Positions 55,663-63,980 are shown, numbered from the stretch's first letter. The stretch: DNA of 64,000 bases from Phycisphaera sp. (GCA_016125215.1 WGMF01000005.1:91755-155754), one strand, 5' to 3'. The notes: generated by a model from the letters alone, not told the origin. Numbers and translations are program-made.

Positions 55663-56646
55663 TCAGGCGGCGTTCTGAGGGTTATTTTTACAGTGGTCGA
55701 TCTTGGCGTATTGCATGATCCGATCTTCTGGTTGACCGACAAGGTTAGGATACCGATCAAGTATTCGTCGGCATAGCCCATTTTTCTGGTCTGCTGAGAG
55801 ATTATCCCATGCCTTTTCATTCTTGGAAGCCGCCTCGACCGCGTCAGCACGTGCTTCTAGGTTTCTGACAAGCGCTCCCGGCCCCTTCCCTCGCTCCCGA
55901 GCCTTTTCAATTTCTTCAAAGATAAGTGAGAGCGTCAGGCCTGAGCGAGCCGCGAGCTCAGAAAGCTTGGGCTCTCCGATGCCGAAACGCTCTAACACAC
56001 GGCGAAGAGCCTGATTTGCGAAGCCTTGACTCTTATGTATTGACGAGTTGAGAACAGTAGCAGCAGCAGAAGATTTGCAGGTCGGCCTGTTCTGCTGCTG
56101 CTCTGTTTCGTTTTGTTGATTCTCTGTTGGTGTACAGTCGCGTGGGCGCTTTGCATCACCGTTCTGGGCGCTTTGCGAGTCTGAATTGGGCGCTTTCTGA
56201 GCATGAATCAAGGCGCTTTTTGCAGCCACAGGTGGCGGCGAGGTGGGTTGAATGATCGTGTAGGTGTTCGCGCGGCCTCTCCCGGTGCCGTATTCCACCT
56301 GAATCAGGCCTAGATCTTGTAGCCGCTTGACGGAAAGCGACAGCGCCGACCGACTTCGGCCGGTCAACATGCCTAGCCGATCCATGCTTACCCAGCATTT
56401 CCCTTCTGGATTAACATGGCTGCACAGAGACATGTAAAGGGCCATGTCCGATGGCTTCATGAACCTGACATATCCCAGATTGATAGGCGCGCTTGGCATG
56501 CGACCAAAGCCCCGACACAGCTTTGTTGAGAACGAGGACTTTTCTCCATCTTCTGTCGCTTTGATTATCCCATAAACTTTGCTATAGTATTCATTGTTGA
56601 TCGCTTGAGCCGCCGGTTGCCGCCGGCGGTTTTTTTCTGAGCTCAT
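55663..56646 (-). CDS. Winged-HTH protein, replication-initiator-like
   Basis: A 327-residue protein with a winged helix-turn-helix at about 50-125 (FMKPSDMALYMSLCSHVNPEGKCWVSMDRLGMLTGRSRSALSLSVKRLQDLGLIQVEYG), the pattern of plasmid/phage replication or regulatory proteins that read pre-defined HTH then wing. A Gln/Asn/Ser-rich linker follows (about 150-205), then a helical C-terminal domain. It is coupled to the excisionase-like gene by an ATGA overlap at 56643-56646. Replication initiation is inference from position and fold; a plain regulator is possible. Confidence 0.6.
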   Translation of the reverse strand: MSSEKNRRRQPAAQAINNEYYSKVYGIIKATEDGEKSSFSTKLCRGFGRMPSAPINLGYVRFMKPSDMALYMSLCSHVNPEGKCWVSMDRLGMLTGRSRSALSLSVKRLQDLGLIQVEYGTGRGRANTYTIIQPTSPPPVAAKSALIHAQKAPNSDSQSAQNGDAKRPRDCTPTENQQNETEQQQNRPTCKSSAAATVLNSSIHKSQGFANQALRRVLERFGIGEPKLSELAARSGLTLSLIFEEIEKARERGKGPGALVRNLEARADAVEAASKNEKAWDNLSADQKNGLCRRILDRYPNLVGQPEDRIMQYAKIDHCKNNPQNAA

Positions 56647-56861
56647 TTTCCACCTCCAATCTGACGATCCGCCATGAACTCCCTGAGGGATTCGACGGAG
56701 TAAAGTCGCGCCTTACCAAGCTTGAACGAAGGGATAATCCCTTGGTTCGTTAGGGACCACAGTAGTCGCCTTCCAATTCCAAGTACCCTCGCTGCCTGTG
56801 CCGGCCGTATAGCCAGCGTGGGAGCCTGTTGAATTGTGATGTCTGTTGGTTCTTTTCCCAT
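56643..56861 (-). CDS. Excisionase-like small HTH protein
   Basis: A 72-residue protein with a MerR/HTH_17-type fold (LAIRPAQAARVLGIGRRLLWSLTNQGIIPSFKLGKARLYSVESLREFM), the usual look of recombination directionality factors and small regulators beside tyrosine integrases. AGGAG lies nine bases before ATG 56861; the frame to 56924 is not needed. The stop overlaps the Rep-like start. A palindrome, GGAC-N6-GTCC, at 56997-57010 upstream could be an operator. Confidence 0.75.
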   Translation of the reverse strand: MGKEPTDITIQQAPTLAIRPAQAARVLGIGRRLLWSLTNQGIIPSFKLGKARLYSVESLREFMADRQIGGGK

Positions 56862-57035
56862 GAATGTGTCTCCTGGTTTGGGAACAGCTGTTGTCGTAAC
56901 GAGGCGTGCCGCCGTATCCAGCACGACCCAACACTTGGCAGTTCTACCGTGCAGGATGACACATTCAAGGCAATAAAGTTACTTTGTGACGAGTTGGACG
57001 AAGTTGTCCGAGTTCTGTGACGTGTGGCCACATTC

Positions 57036-57980
57036 TCATAACCATTTCTTGAATCTGTCACGATTCGAGGGGGTCATTCCGTCAACTCGTACTTTATGAG
57101 ATTGCCTACTAACTCGAATTAACTCACCGCCAATTCGTTCAACTATTTTCTTTAACCGCTCTGTCCTAGTCGTTTCGACACCCAATACGCCTGCAATCTC
57201 TTTTAGCATCATTGACTTGGTCTCGGTGGGTTTTTCGCCAGAAGAGAGATACTTCAATAAAGTTTCATAGATTTGGATCTTGTTTTCGATGGATAGATTA
57301 TGGCACGATATATTCAGAAAATCTGCGAGGGTCTTATACAGCCACGTCAAACCGTTGTCGACACCCACGGTTGAGAGCACATAGAGAGGGCGTGGGGTAT
57401 TTACGGGAATAATTGCGAGGTCCAAGGCCCACAGCAATAATACGGCTTCGGTGTTGGGGCCAACCGTTTTCGGATCGAAGTGAATTATACGACGAAATCT
57501 GGCCGCGAGGTAAGACACCCCGTCTATAATATTTTTGTGTTCGTTGGGATTTTCTACCTCCATTAGCACATCACAAATGTCATCGATATCCATGAATGGA
57601 AGTTCCTCGTGTCGCTGATTGCACCGAGCAGTCAAACGGGCTTTCCACTTGGGCCATTCGACGCCAGAAACGAGCGCCTTCCAGTCCCATTTTCGGAAAA
57701 CTCGAACATGTATTCTCAAAGGCATTACCCACTCTTTAATTTCACCATTCCTGCAGTGGCCCGAATATTTTAATTTGCGATGTGCTAAGCTGAATGGATA
57801 TCGTGGCCAACAGAGTTGGCCCTGAGCGGGGCTTTCGAAAAGAATTTCGCTACTCCCGCCCTCACGTATTCGCAACGGTGTAACCCACATCCCACAATAC
57901 ATCTCGCCGGGAGAACTATTGCTACTCTTGCTGCGGGCTGTGATTTTCTTTTTGTTTGACCTCTTCTTCTTCTTCTGCAT
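57036..57980 (-). CDS. Hypothetical island protein
   Basis: A 314-residue protein I do not recognise. It starts with a very basic tail (KKKKRSNKKK), has a hydrophobic middle near 185-215 (EAVLLLWALDLAIIPVNTPRPLYVLSTVG) that may be a buried helix, and ends with a winged-helix-like basic segment (MLKEIAGVLGVETTRTERLKKIVERIGGELIRV). Codon use is visibly more AT-rich than in the chromosomal genes, suggesting transfer. The 29-base gap from the metallophosphoesterase gene suggests it is the last gene of the same transcript. Confidence 0.6.
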   Translation of the reverse strand: MQKKKKRSNKKKITARSKSSNSSPGEMYCGMWVTPLRIREGGSSEILFESPAQGQLCWPRYPFSLAHRKLKYSGHCRNGEIKEWVMPLRIHVRVFRKWDWKALVSGVEWPKWKARLTARCNQRHEELPFMDIDDICDVLMEVENPNEHKNIIDGVSYLAARFRRIIHFDPKTVGPNTEAVLLLWALDLAIIPVNTPRPLYVLSTVGVDNGLTWLYKTLADFLNISCHNLSIENKIQIYETLLKYLSSGEKPTETKSMMLKEIAGVLGVETTRTERLKKIVERIGGELIRVSRQSHKVRVDGMTPSNRDRFKKWL

Positions 57981-58009
57981 TTCAATTTCTCTTGACGGTT
58001 ATAGGTTTG

Positions 58010-59008
58010 TCATCTCACGAAATCATTTATGTCACACGTCTTGTGTGTGTTCCCAATGTCATCAACAATGGCGTATTCGGGCAATCGTAGAGCACCCAAA
58101 CGACCCGTGAAGTTAGTGATGCCTTTTCGCCGCTGATATGCACGACTGCCGACGGAGAAGTCGATGCACGTCGCGCGGCCCTTGCCGAGCAGTTCGTGGT
58201 CTTCCAATCCAGCAAAGGGGGTTTCGCCGTGGGTCACGCCGTCGACCTGTGTCCGCCAGTAGTGGCCGAAGACGCAGAAGGCCGGGTGGTCGTAGCGGTC
58301 CCACCAGGGGTCACGTGCCTCGTGACGCAGTTTGCCGCCGGCGTGGAAGGGCTTTGCTGCGCGGCACTCGGGGCCGGAGGTCAGCAGCTTCACGGGGTTG
58401 CGATTTTGTTTGGCGAGCTTGTGGTCAATCTCGTCAACCTGGGGATTGGCTTTAAGGTGTTCATCGATCCGCTGAGCGTGTTCGTCGTGCAAGGCCCGGG
58501 CATCTCCCGAACCCGCGGCCAACTCCACGGCTTGATCGTCCCAGCAGGCGTGTACCGCCCGCAGGTCTTCGCGATGGACAGCCAGGGGCAGTGAACCGAA
58601 GAACGACATGAACGCCTGCCGCTGCGTGGTGGTGACCGGCTTCACGTCCGGCGGTATCGCCCTGTTGTCGGGGTAGAACCAGACGTTGTCAGCCTTGGGT
58701 TTTTCCAGCAGGATGTTCAGTTCGTGGTTGCCCATGACGCACTGCGACCGGCCGGCGGTCACTAGGTCGGCTACCAGTTCCACCACCGCGGGGCTGTCGG
58801 GGCCACGGTCGACCAGGTCGCCGAGGAAGACCAGCCGCCGGCCCTGCGGGTGCCGACCGTGCGTGTCGTAGCCCAAGCGTGACATCAGCGTGCGCAGGGC
58901 GTCGATTTCGCCGTGCACGTCACCGATCACGTCCACGGGCCCGTCGAACATGGGCTGGATTAGTGACTTCTGGCTTGCGAGTGTGGTGTGACTGCTTCCG
59001 GGGGTCAT
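58010..59008 (-). CDS. Calcineurin-like metallophosphoesterase
   Basis: A 332-residue PPP-type phosphoesterase. The motifs are complete: D30 and H32 (VIGDVHGE), D64 and R68 (LGDLVDRG), N94 and H95 (VMGNHE), then a GHYW-type final His (CVFGHYWRT). This pattern is closest to ApaH/PrpA-like phosphatases (diadenosine tetraphosphatase or serine/threonine phosphatase); the substrate is not determined. ATG 59008 follows AAGGAGG and overlaps the upstream stop as ATGA; the open frame to 59296 is antisense noise. It is the third gene of the recombinase / PLD-like / phosphoesterase trio. Confidence 0.88.
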   Translation of the reverse strand: MTPGSSHTTLASQKSLIQPMFDGPVDVIGDVHGEIDALRTLMSRLGYDTHGRHPQGRRLVFLGDLVDRGPDSPAVVELVADLVTAGRSQCVMGNHELNILLEKPKADNVWFYPDNRAIPPDVKPVTTTQRQAFMSFFGSLPLAVHREDLRAVHACWDDQAVELAAGSGDARALHDEHAQRIDEHLKANPQVDEIDHKLAKQNRNPVKLLTSGPECRAAKPFHAGGKLRHEARDPWWDRYDHPAFCVFGHYWRTQVDGVTHGETPFAGLEDHELLGKGRATCIDFSVGSRAYQRRKGITNFTGRLGALRLPEYAIVDDIGNTHKTCDINDFVR

Positions 59009-60270
59009 GCGGCCTCCTTGGGTTGGGGATCGAACCGAGTGTTGCTTTCCTCGTCCTTCACCGGTGTGGTCAGCTTTTCCTCGTAGAGCGATTTCATCTC
59101 GGGGAACGCCTTGCCGGCCAATTTCATGAAATTCTTGTCGGTGAGCGACTCGTAGGTCACCGCCTTGTAGTTGACGGTCACATCCATGCCACGCACGAGC
59201 TTGTGCGCCGAGCCAAACGATTCGTCGATGAGTCTGGTGAGATATTCCCGAACCGATTCCCGGTCCCGGGTATCCACCAGAGCGGACTTGTTCCAATTCT
59301 CCGGGATATTCTGCATCAGGTTGTCCAGCAGTGATTCGACGAGTGCATCTCGATTGCTTCCGATCGCAGAATCAAGCTTGTTCAACACCATTTCGGCATA
59401 CTTTCTGACACTGTGGCGGAGCTTCTTGACCTCTGCCTCGAAAGCCTCTTTCTCGGTGCGTTTGATGGCCATGCCGTGGCCGGGGATGACGCGGAGAAAC
59501 CGGGTCGCGATCCGGTTCCGGTCTTCCATCAGGTGGGAACCCGACAACTCATCGTCGTGATCGATCAGGCGGTAGCTCGCACGCAGGCGCGCCTTGTTGA
59601 CCTCGTCGGTGATGCCGAAGACCTCGGGCTTGAGGGGCACGATCTTGCGCGTGAGCTGGGTCTGCGAGACGTGGAACTCCACGAACTCGAAGAAGGCGTT
59701 GAAGACCCGCAACAGACGGGCCACGTCGAACCGCTGTGGCGGGTTCAACTTGAGGTCTTCTGCCACTTTCTTGATCGCGGCGTTGTCCGCCTTGTCCAAG
59801 CCGATCGAGCGCTCACGGGTTCCCTCGGGGCCCGCACCCAGATCACGCTCAAGATCCGCCGGCGGCATGCCCAGCTTCACCGCGTTGGGTGCGTTGGGCT
59901 TTCTCTCGCCGGCCTCGATCAGCTGCGGCGTCGGGGCAAAGACCCAGGCTTCATCATCTGCGATCAACACGCCGATACGCACCCCGGGCTGCTTGTTGAT
60001 CATGGCGCCGATCTCGGTGGCGGTCAGCTCCAGCCACTGGACCGACGCCAACAAACCATACCCCAGGCGGAACACTTCGGGGTCGATGTCGATCACCACG
60101 TTCACCGCGTCGGGCCCCAGTGCCCGCCACCGATCCGCCAGCGCCGCAGCTACTTCATCACCAAACGCGGGGCTGACGAAGACCACACGGTGTTGGGCCC
60201 CGCGGATCGTTGCCGCCAGGTTCTTTTCATTCGCAACAGTCATCGAAGAGGACAGATTCATGGGGTTCAT
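59005..60270 (-). CDS. PLD-like (phospholipase D superfamily-like) protein of unknown function
   Basis: A 421-residue protein. The N-terminal ~110 residues resemble the first half of a PLD-type domain (NEKNLAATIRGAQHRVVFVSPAFGDEVAAALADRW ... EIGAMINKQPGVRIGVLIADDEAWVFAPTPQLIE), but I see no H-x-K-x4-D catalytic motif, so it may bind rather than cut. The middle (about 180-260) and the long helical C-terminal region with a coiled coil (RTEKEAFEAEVKKLRHSVRKY) are unassigned. AAAGGAG precedes ATG 60270. Both ends overlap neighbours as ATGA, so it is made in step with a tyrosine recombinase and a phosphoesterase. Confidence 0.65.
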   Translation of the reverse strand: MNPMNLSSSMTVANEKNLAATIRGAQHRVVFVSPAFGDEVAAALADRWRALGPDAVNVVIDIDPEVFRLGYGLLASVQWLELTATEIGAMINKQPGVRIGVLIADDEAWVFAPTPQLIEAGERKPNAPNAVKLGMPPADLERDLGAGPEGTRERSIGLDKADNAAIKKVAEDLKLNPPQRFDVARLLRVFNAFFEFVEFHVSQTQLTRKIVPLKPEVFGITDEVNKARLRASYRLIDHDDELSGSHLMEDRNRIATRFLRVIPGHGMAIKRTEKEAFEAEVKKLRHSVRKYAEMVLNKLDSAIGSNRDALVESLLDNLMQNIPENWNKSALVDTRDRESVREYLTRLIDESFGSAHKLVRGMDVTVNYKAVTYESLTDKNFMKLAGKAFPEMKSLYEEKLTTPVKDEESNTRFDPQPKEAA

Positions 60271-61253
60271 GACGTGCTCCTTTCCCGGTTGAGTAGCTTG
60301 ACGTGTTCCGCTGCCAGTTCTCGGTACGCGCCCGTGGTTAGCCAACTCAGGTGCCCCACCTGTCGACGGACATGTTCAAGGTCCATCCCCGCCGCGATCA
60401 GGCGGACGATGCATGTGCGACGCAGGTCGCGCGTGGTCACCGAGGGCATGCCCACCGTTTCACTGCGCCGGCCGAGGATTCCGAGTAGCGCGGTGCCCGT
60501 GAGTCGGCGAAGGCGGATCGTGCCGCCCTTGTCCACGGGGTTGAGCAGGGCACCGGGCTGGGTGGAACGCACTTCCATCCATTCCGTGATTGCCATGCGT
60601 CCTGCCGGATCGAGTTCCAGCCAACGGTCACGCTCGGCGATGCTCGACCGCACATGGAACTGGCGGGGCTTGAGCGGGTCGTCCAGGTCGTTCACGTCGA
60701 GTTCGATGACCTCTTCACTCCGCAGACCCCCTGCCAGCAGGACGGTGATCAGCGCCGCATCCCGCCGGCCGGCCGCGGTGATGTCCGCCTTGCAACCCCG
60801 GAAGAGGGCGGCGATTTCATCCTCGCTCAGCGTCCTGCTCGGGATCCGCTTGCGATCCGACACCGGCCCGACCTGGGCGATGGCTTGAAAGTGCGGCTCG
60901 GTGATCAGGTCCAGTCGCCGATAGGTCCGCATCAGCCCCCGCAGCGCCGCGAGCATCTTGTTGACCGAAGCCGGGGCGTAGTCTTCAGCCAGCTCCTGAC
61001 GCGCCCAACGCACCTGCGCCGCGGTGAGGTTGGCCCAGTCCCAGCCAGACTCGTTCGATGATTTCTTCGCGAAGGGCAAGGTTCGAATATCAAGCTTCTC
61101 GTTGATCACCCGTGCGATCACGGTCAGCGAGTGCTCAAGCGTCCGACGCGAGCCGGCCGCCAGCCCTTCGAGGTAGGCGGCGACTTGTGCCTGTCCGGGG
61201 AAGACCGCCGAGGCGTTCGGGTCGGATCGATCTTTGCGGGGCTTGCCGGTCAC
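60267..61253 (-). CDS. XerC/D-like tyrosine recombinase with altered active site
   Basis: A 328-residue tyrosine recombinase. N-terminal core-binding domain at about 20-125; catalytic domain at about 135-325. Visible catalytic residues: R178 (GGLRSEEV), R278, H301 (VGHLS) and Y310 (TGAYREL). In box II the usual H-x-L-R-H is R-D-L-R-R (275-279), so the His is missing. It starts with GTG 61253, which coincides with the predicted transcription start of a strong promoter, so the message may be leaderless. Its ATGA-type overlap with the PLD-like gene makes it the head of a three-gene unit. It could be a cargo recombinase rather than the island integrase. Confidence 0.85.
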   Translation of the reverse strand: MTGKPRKDRSDPNASAVFPGQAQVAAYLEGLAAGSRRTLEHSLTVIARVINEKLDIRTLPFAKKSSNESGWDWANLTAAQVRWARQELAEDYAPASVNKMLAALRGLMRTYRRLDLITEPHFQAIAQVGPVSDRKRIPSRTLSEDEIAALFRGCKADITAAGRRDAALITVLLAGGLRSEEVIELDVNDLDDPLKPRQFHVRSSIAERDRWLELDPAGRMAITEWMEVRSTQPGALLNPVDKGGTIRLRRLTGTALLGILGRRSETVGMPSVTTRDLRRTCIVRLIAAGMDLEHVRRQVGHLSWLTTGAYRELAAEHVKLLNRERSTS

Positions 61254-61259
61254 GGTTGA

Positions 61260-61287
61260 ATTATAACATAAATATTCTCATAAGCAA
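61260..61287 (-). promoter_or_regulatory. Strong sigma70-type promoter of the recombinase operon
   Basis: On the minus strand TTGCTT (61287-61282), a 16-base spacer and a perfect TATAAT (61265-61260). With a normal -10 to +1 distance the start falls at 61253, the GTG codon itself. The surrounding 61254-61340 is AT-rich. The rest of the 261-base gap to 61514 shows no gene. Confidence 0.7.
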
Positions 61288-61514
61288 TACTGCGGTAAAA
61301 AATATTTCGTGCCCTGCTGGCCGATCTCTTTGGCGTGATCTGACAATGAAATCGCTAGTTTTATGTTGTTTATTCACTTGGGCTTGTCGCATTCTGTGCG
61401 TAGTACGCCGGCGTCGAGGCTCCGTGATTGGAACCGTCAACCGCCCGACGCAAAGCCAGATGCCGCCACCATTGCCCCAGCCGGGTATGCACGGCTGTCC
61501 AAAGAATAGCCTGC

Positions 61515-63186
61515 TCAGTAATACTCCCGGATATACCGATACGACCTGTCAAACAGATCGTTGTCCTGGTGCAGCTTGTATTTGAACAGGGTCTTTCGAA
61601 GCGCGATCTTCACCTCGCGCTCGCCGGCATGGGTGTCCTGCCAACCGTCGAACCGCACTTGGCGCACGATTTCATCGATGTCGTCAACAACCCTCTTGAC
61701 CATCACGGGCGTGTTGCCGTTCTGAGCCTCCTCGAACAACTGCGTCAGCGCCGCCTTACCTTGATCGATCTCCTCCTCGGCAGGTGTCTCTCGTTCCAGG
61801 CGGACCACATCCTTGGCCAATTCAAGCAGGGCCTTCAGGAACTCGATGCTGACCAGCAGCCCCTGTTCATGACGATTTTTAAGGTCTTCCAAACGTTCAG
61901 CAAGTGCTTTGAACTTCGGGTTGCCGGCGTGCTTTCGCAACCGGGCTGTCAGCTTGATCGTGATCTCTTTGGCTTTCTTTGTCGGATCGGGCGCCCCCAA
62001 TACCGCTTTGAGCAGTTCGGCGTCGAGCACGAGCGTGTCCAAGTCATCTCGCACCGTATCCACGTGAACATTCTCGTGGATCAGCTCGATGGTCTTCGCG
62101 CCTAGCCGGTGCCAAAGCAGGCGGCCGGTGCCGGTCGAAGGCTTGAGCGACTCATACACCTGCGCGAGCCAGCGGAAGTCCTTCTCGTAAGGCGTCAGCA
62201 TGGGGTCGGGCGAGATGGCCTCCCATATCTTTGCCAACACGCTGAAATCCGCCGCGAACGCGTCACGTCTTTCGTTCGTTGGCAGGCACTCCTGCGCGGC
62301 AATCAGCCCTTCGTAGCCCTGTAGATTTCTGTCACACCCCGCGAAATACGCCAGGCACTTCTGCAACACCCCCGGCAGTATGGCCTTGAGTTCAGCAATA
62401 TTCGATACCGACTTACGCACACTCTTCTCGTCGAACTGCAGCGCCTGCGCCACGTCGTCGAAGATGCCGAGGTAGTCCACGATCAGGCCGTGCGTCTTCT
62501 CATACCCATACGGTCGATTGGCACGGCAGATCGCCTGCAGCAGCGTGTGGTCCCGCAACGGTTTGTCCAGGTACATCGTCTGTAAAATCGGCGCATCAAA
62601 GCCGGTCAGCAGCTTTGAGGTGACGATCAGAATCTTCAACGGGTCCTTCGGGTCGCGGAACCGGTCAAGCAGCTTTTCCTCCGCGTCGCGATCCCGCCGG
62701 TATGGGGCGTATTGCTGCTCGCCGCTGTTGACCGAGATCACGATGTCCGACACCTCCGTCGGCAGGTGCTTGTCGAGTTCCTGCTTGTAGAGCAGACAAC
62801 TCTCGCGGTCGAACGTGACAACCTGCGCGCCGAACCCGTTCGGCTCAACTTTTGCACGATAATGCTGCGCGATATCAGCACAGATCGCACCGATCCGCGC
62901 AGGGCTCTTCACAAGCACCGCCATCTTCGCCGCCGCCTTACCGAGCTTGTCCTTGTCCTCTTCCGTCAGCCCCGCGGTCAGTTCCTTGTACGCCTCCTCA
63001 ATCGCCTGCTGGTCGATGTGCAGGTCCACCAACCGCGGCTCGAAGTGCAACGGCTTGGTCGCACCGTCCCGCAGCGAGTCCTCCAGCCCATACCGGCTCA
63101 TGTAGCCGTTCTCGTCCTCCTCCGCGCCGAAGGCGTAGAACGTGTTCCGGTCGGCACGGTTGTTCGGGATTGACAAAAGGCATGGG
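61515..63186 (-). pseudogene. hsdR: Truncated type I restriction enzyme R subunit (hsdR)
   Basis: About 560 residues of the C-terminal half of HsdR. It starts near the end of helicase domain 1 (NNRADRNTFYAFGAEEDENGYMSRYGLEDSLRDG), continues through helicase domain 2 (LKILIVTSKLLTGFDAPILQTMYLDKPLRDHTLLQAICRANR, motifs V/VI) and the helical C-terminal domain. The N-terminal nuclease and ATP-binding motifs I-III are absent; full-length R subunits are about 900-1100 residues. The break at about 63170-63186 joins the stranded integrase tail. With no hsdM/hsdS in the window it is probably non-functional. The original system was lost by a deletion at the attR end. Confidence 0.88.
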
Positions 63187-63347
63187 TTAACGCTCCGGGT
63201 TTGACGCATCCAACAGAGCCCCGATCGCCCGGCGGATGGCGGTCGGGAGAGTGGCCCATCGATCAAGCAACCGACGGAGCTCCGGGTCGGTTGCTGCGTC
63301 GGTTGCTACGCTGTGTTGAAATTTGCCGTGTTTTGCCGCTTTATTTG
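63187..63347 (-). pseudogene. Stranded C-terminal tail of the island integrase
   Basis: Reading the minus strand through attR in the same frame used by the integrase at attL (…SPVFKT) gives 53 further residues (ANKAAKHGKFQHSVATDAAT …) ending at TAA 63189-63187, with no stop. The tail contains DPELRRLLDRWATLPTAIRR, a helical ending that I recall from planctomycete integrases. In the circular element it would directly follow the attP-encoded part of the integrase. Confidence 0.7.
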
Positions 63348-63396
63348 CGGTCTTGAAAACCGGCGAGGCGCTCGTCGTCGCCGTACGTTCGAACCC
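63348..63396. other. attR (displaced tRNA-Ser 3' fragment)
   Basis: Matches the anticodon stem to T-loop region of tRNA-Ser (54225-54273). The first 18 bases are identical; later differences disrupt the T stem, and the acceptor half is gone. This is the expected decay of the original chromosomal tRNA end after island insertion. Confidence 0.85.
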
Positions 63397-63980
63397 AGGG
63401 ATGACTGTTCCCCGATTCGGGCAGAACCGGGCAATGTAATCTCAAACAGCGATGACTCAACCGCGTCACGGGGGAGGTTTTTGCCTTGACGAATTCAACC
63501 CGACAAATTGCCTATTTTAACAATGGGGTGCCGGGGTTAGGCTTGTAGCTGTTTGTCCTACACACGCGATCAAAAAAATACGAAAAACATCGCGTGTCAA
63601 TAATTTTTTAATTCGCTTATATAAAATAAATAATAACATTATCAACAATAATGATATAAACGCCTTAATATATTTAATGCGTAACAATACGTATCTCTTT
63701 ATATTGGTGGTTTTATCATTGTATTCGTTTGGATTGGGGAACGGCCTCCCGCTGTTATGGCTTGGCATGTGGGATTGTTGCGCCCCACCGGCGTCTGATC
63801 AACGCCGTCGTCATTGGGCCGGGCACCCAATCCGTTTTAGAAAGGAAGGCTCAGATGAAAGGTTCTAGAGCATTCCCAACCCATCCGTAGCGCGTTCGGC
63901 GCTTGTTAGGTATTGCGCCCTGGGCGGCTTGCGTGTACGTTGTGCTCACACTCACGGTCGAGTGTTCAAGGAGCCAACGG
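63397..63980. other. AT-rich non-coding region to the right of the island
   Basis: About 580 bases without a convincing gene. From about 63590 to 63720 the DNA is strikingly AT-rich compared with everything around it. Open frames of 83 (minus) and 63 codons (plus) lie here but have no ribosome-binding site and AT-driven composition. The region may be a regulatory leader of the gene at 63981 or foreign DNA. Confidence 0.5.
63855..63890 (+). CDS. Possible 11-residue leader peptide
   Basis: ATG 63855 follows AAAGGAAGG at a good distance and encodes MKGSRAFPTHP then TAG. It lies 90 bases upstream of the next gene. The ribosome-binding site is the only support; no attenuator structure is evident. 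Confidence 0.25.
   Translation: MKGSRAFPTHP

Larger units (their letters stand above)
54225..63396. mobile_element. 9.2 kb genomic island in tRNA-Ser
   Basis: Bounded by attL (54225-54273) and a degenerate attR (63348-63396). All genes are on the minus strand: integrase, Rep-like HTH protein, excisionase-like HTH protein, one unknown protein, metallophosphoesterase, PLD-like protein, tyrosine recombinase, truncated hsdR and the stranded integrase tail. Parts are clearly more AT-rich than the flanking chromosome (56850-58050 and 61254-61400). No phage structural or conjugation genes remain. A plasmid-like or satellite-like integrative element, now reduced, is the best reading. Confidence 0.85.

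Noticed and set aside
59005..60270. Known defence phospholipase D effector
   Set aside because: No H-x-K-x4-D motif is visible, so I keep only PLD-like and do not assign a named system.
63637..63650. DnaA-box-like TTATCAACA in the AT-rich block, suggesting an origin
   Set aside because: A single imperfect box in AT-rich DNA is expected by chance, and no dnaA/dnaN or box cluster is nearby.
63517..63868. Open frames of 83 (minus) and 63 (plus) codons in the AT-rich region
   Set aside because: No ribosome-binding sites; hydrophobic content follows from AT-rich composition; the two overlap on opposite strands.
63860..63915. attC-like integron site (GTTAGGT with an AGCGC hairpin)
   Set aside because: The opposite R-box does not fit RYYYAAC, the structure is shorter than usual attC sites, and no integron integrase or cassette is present.
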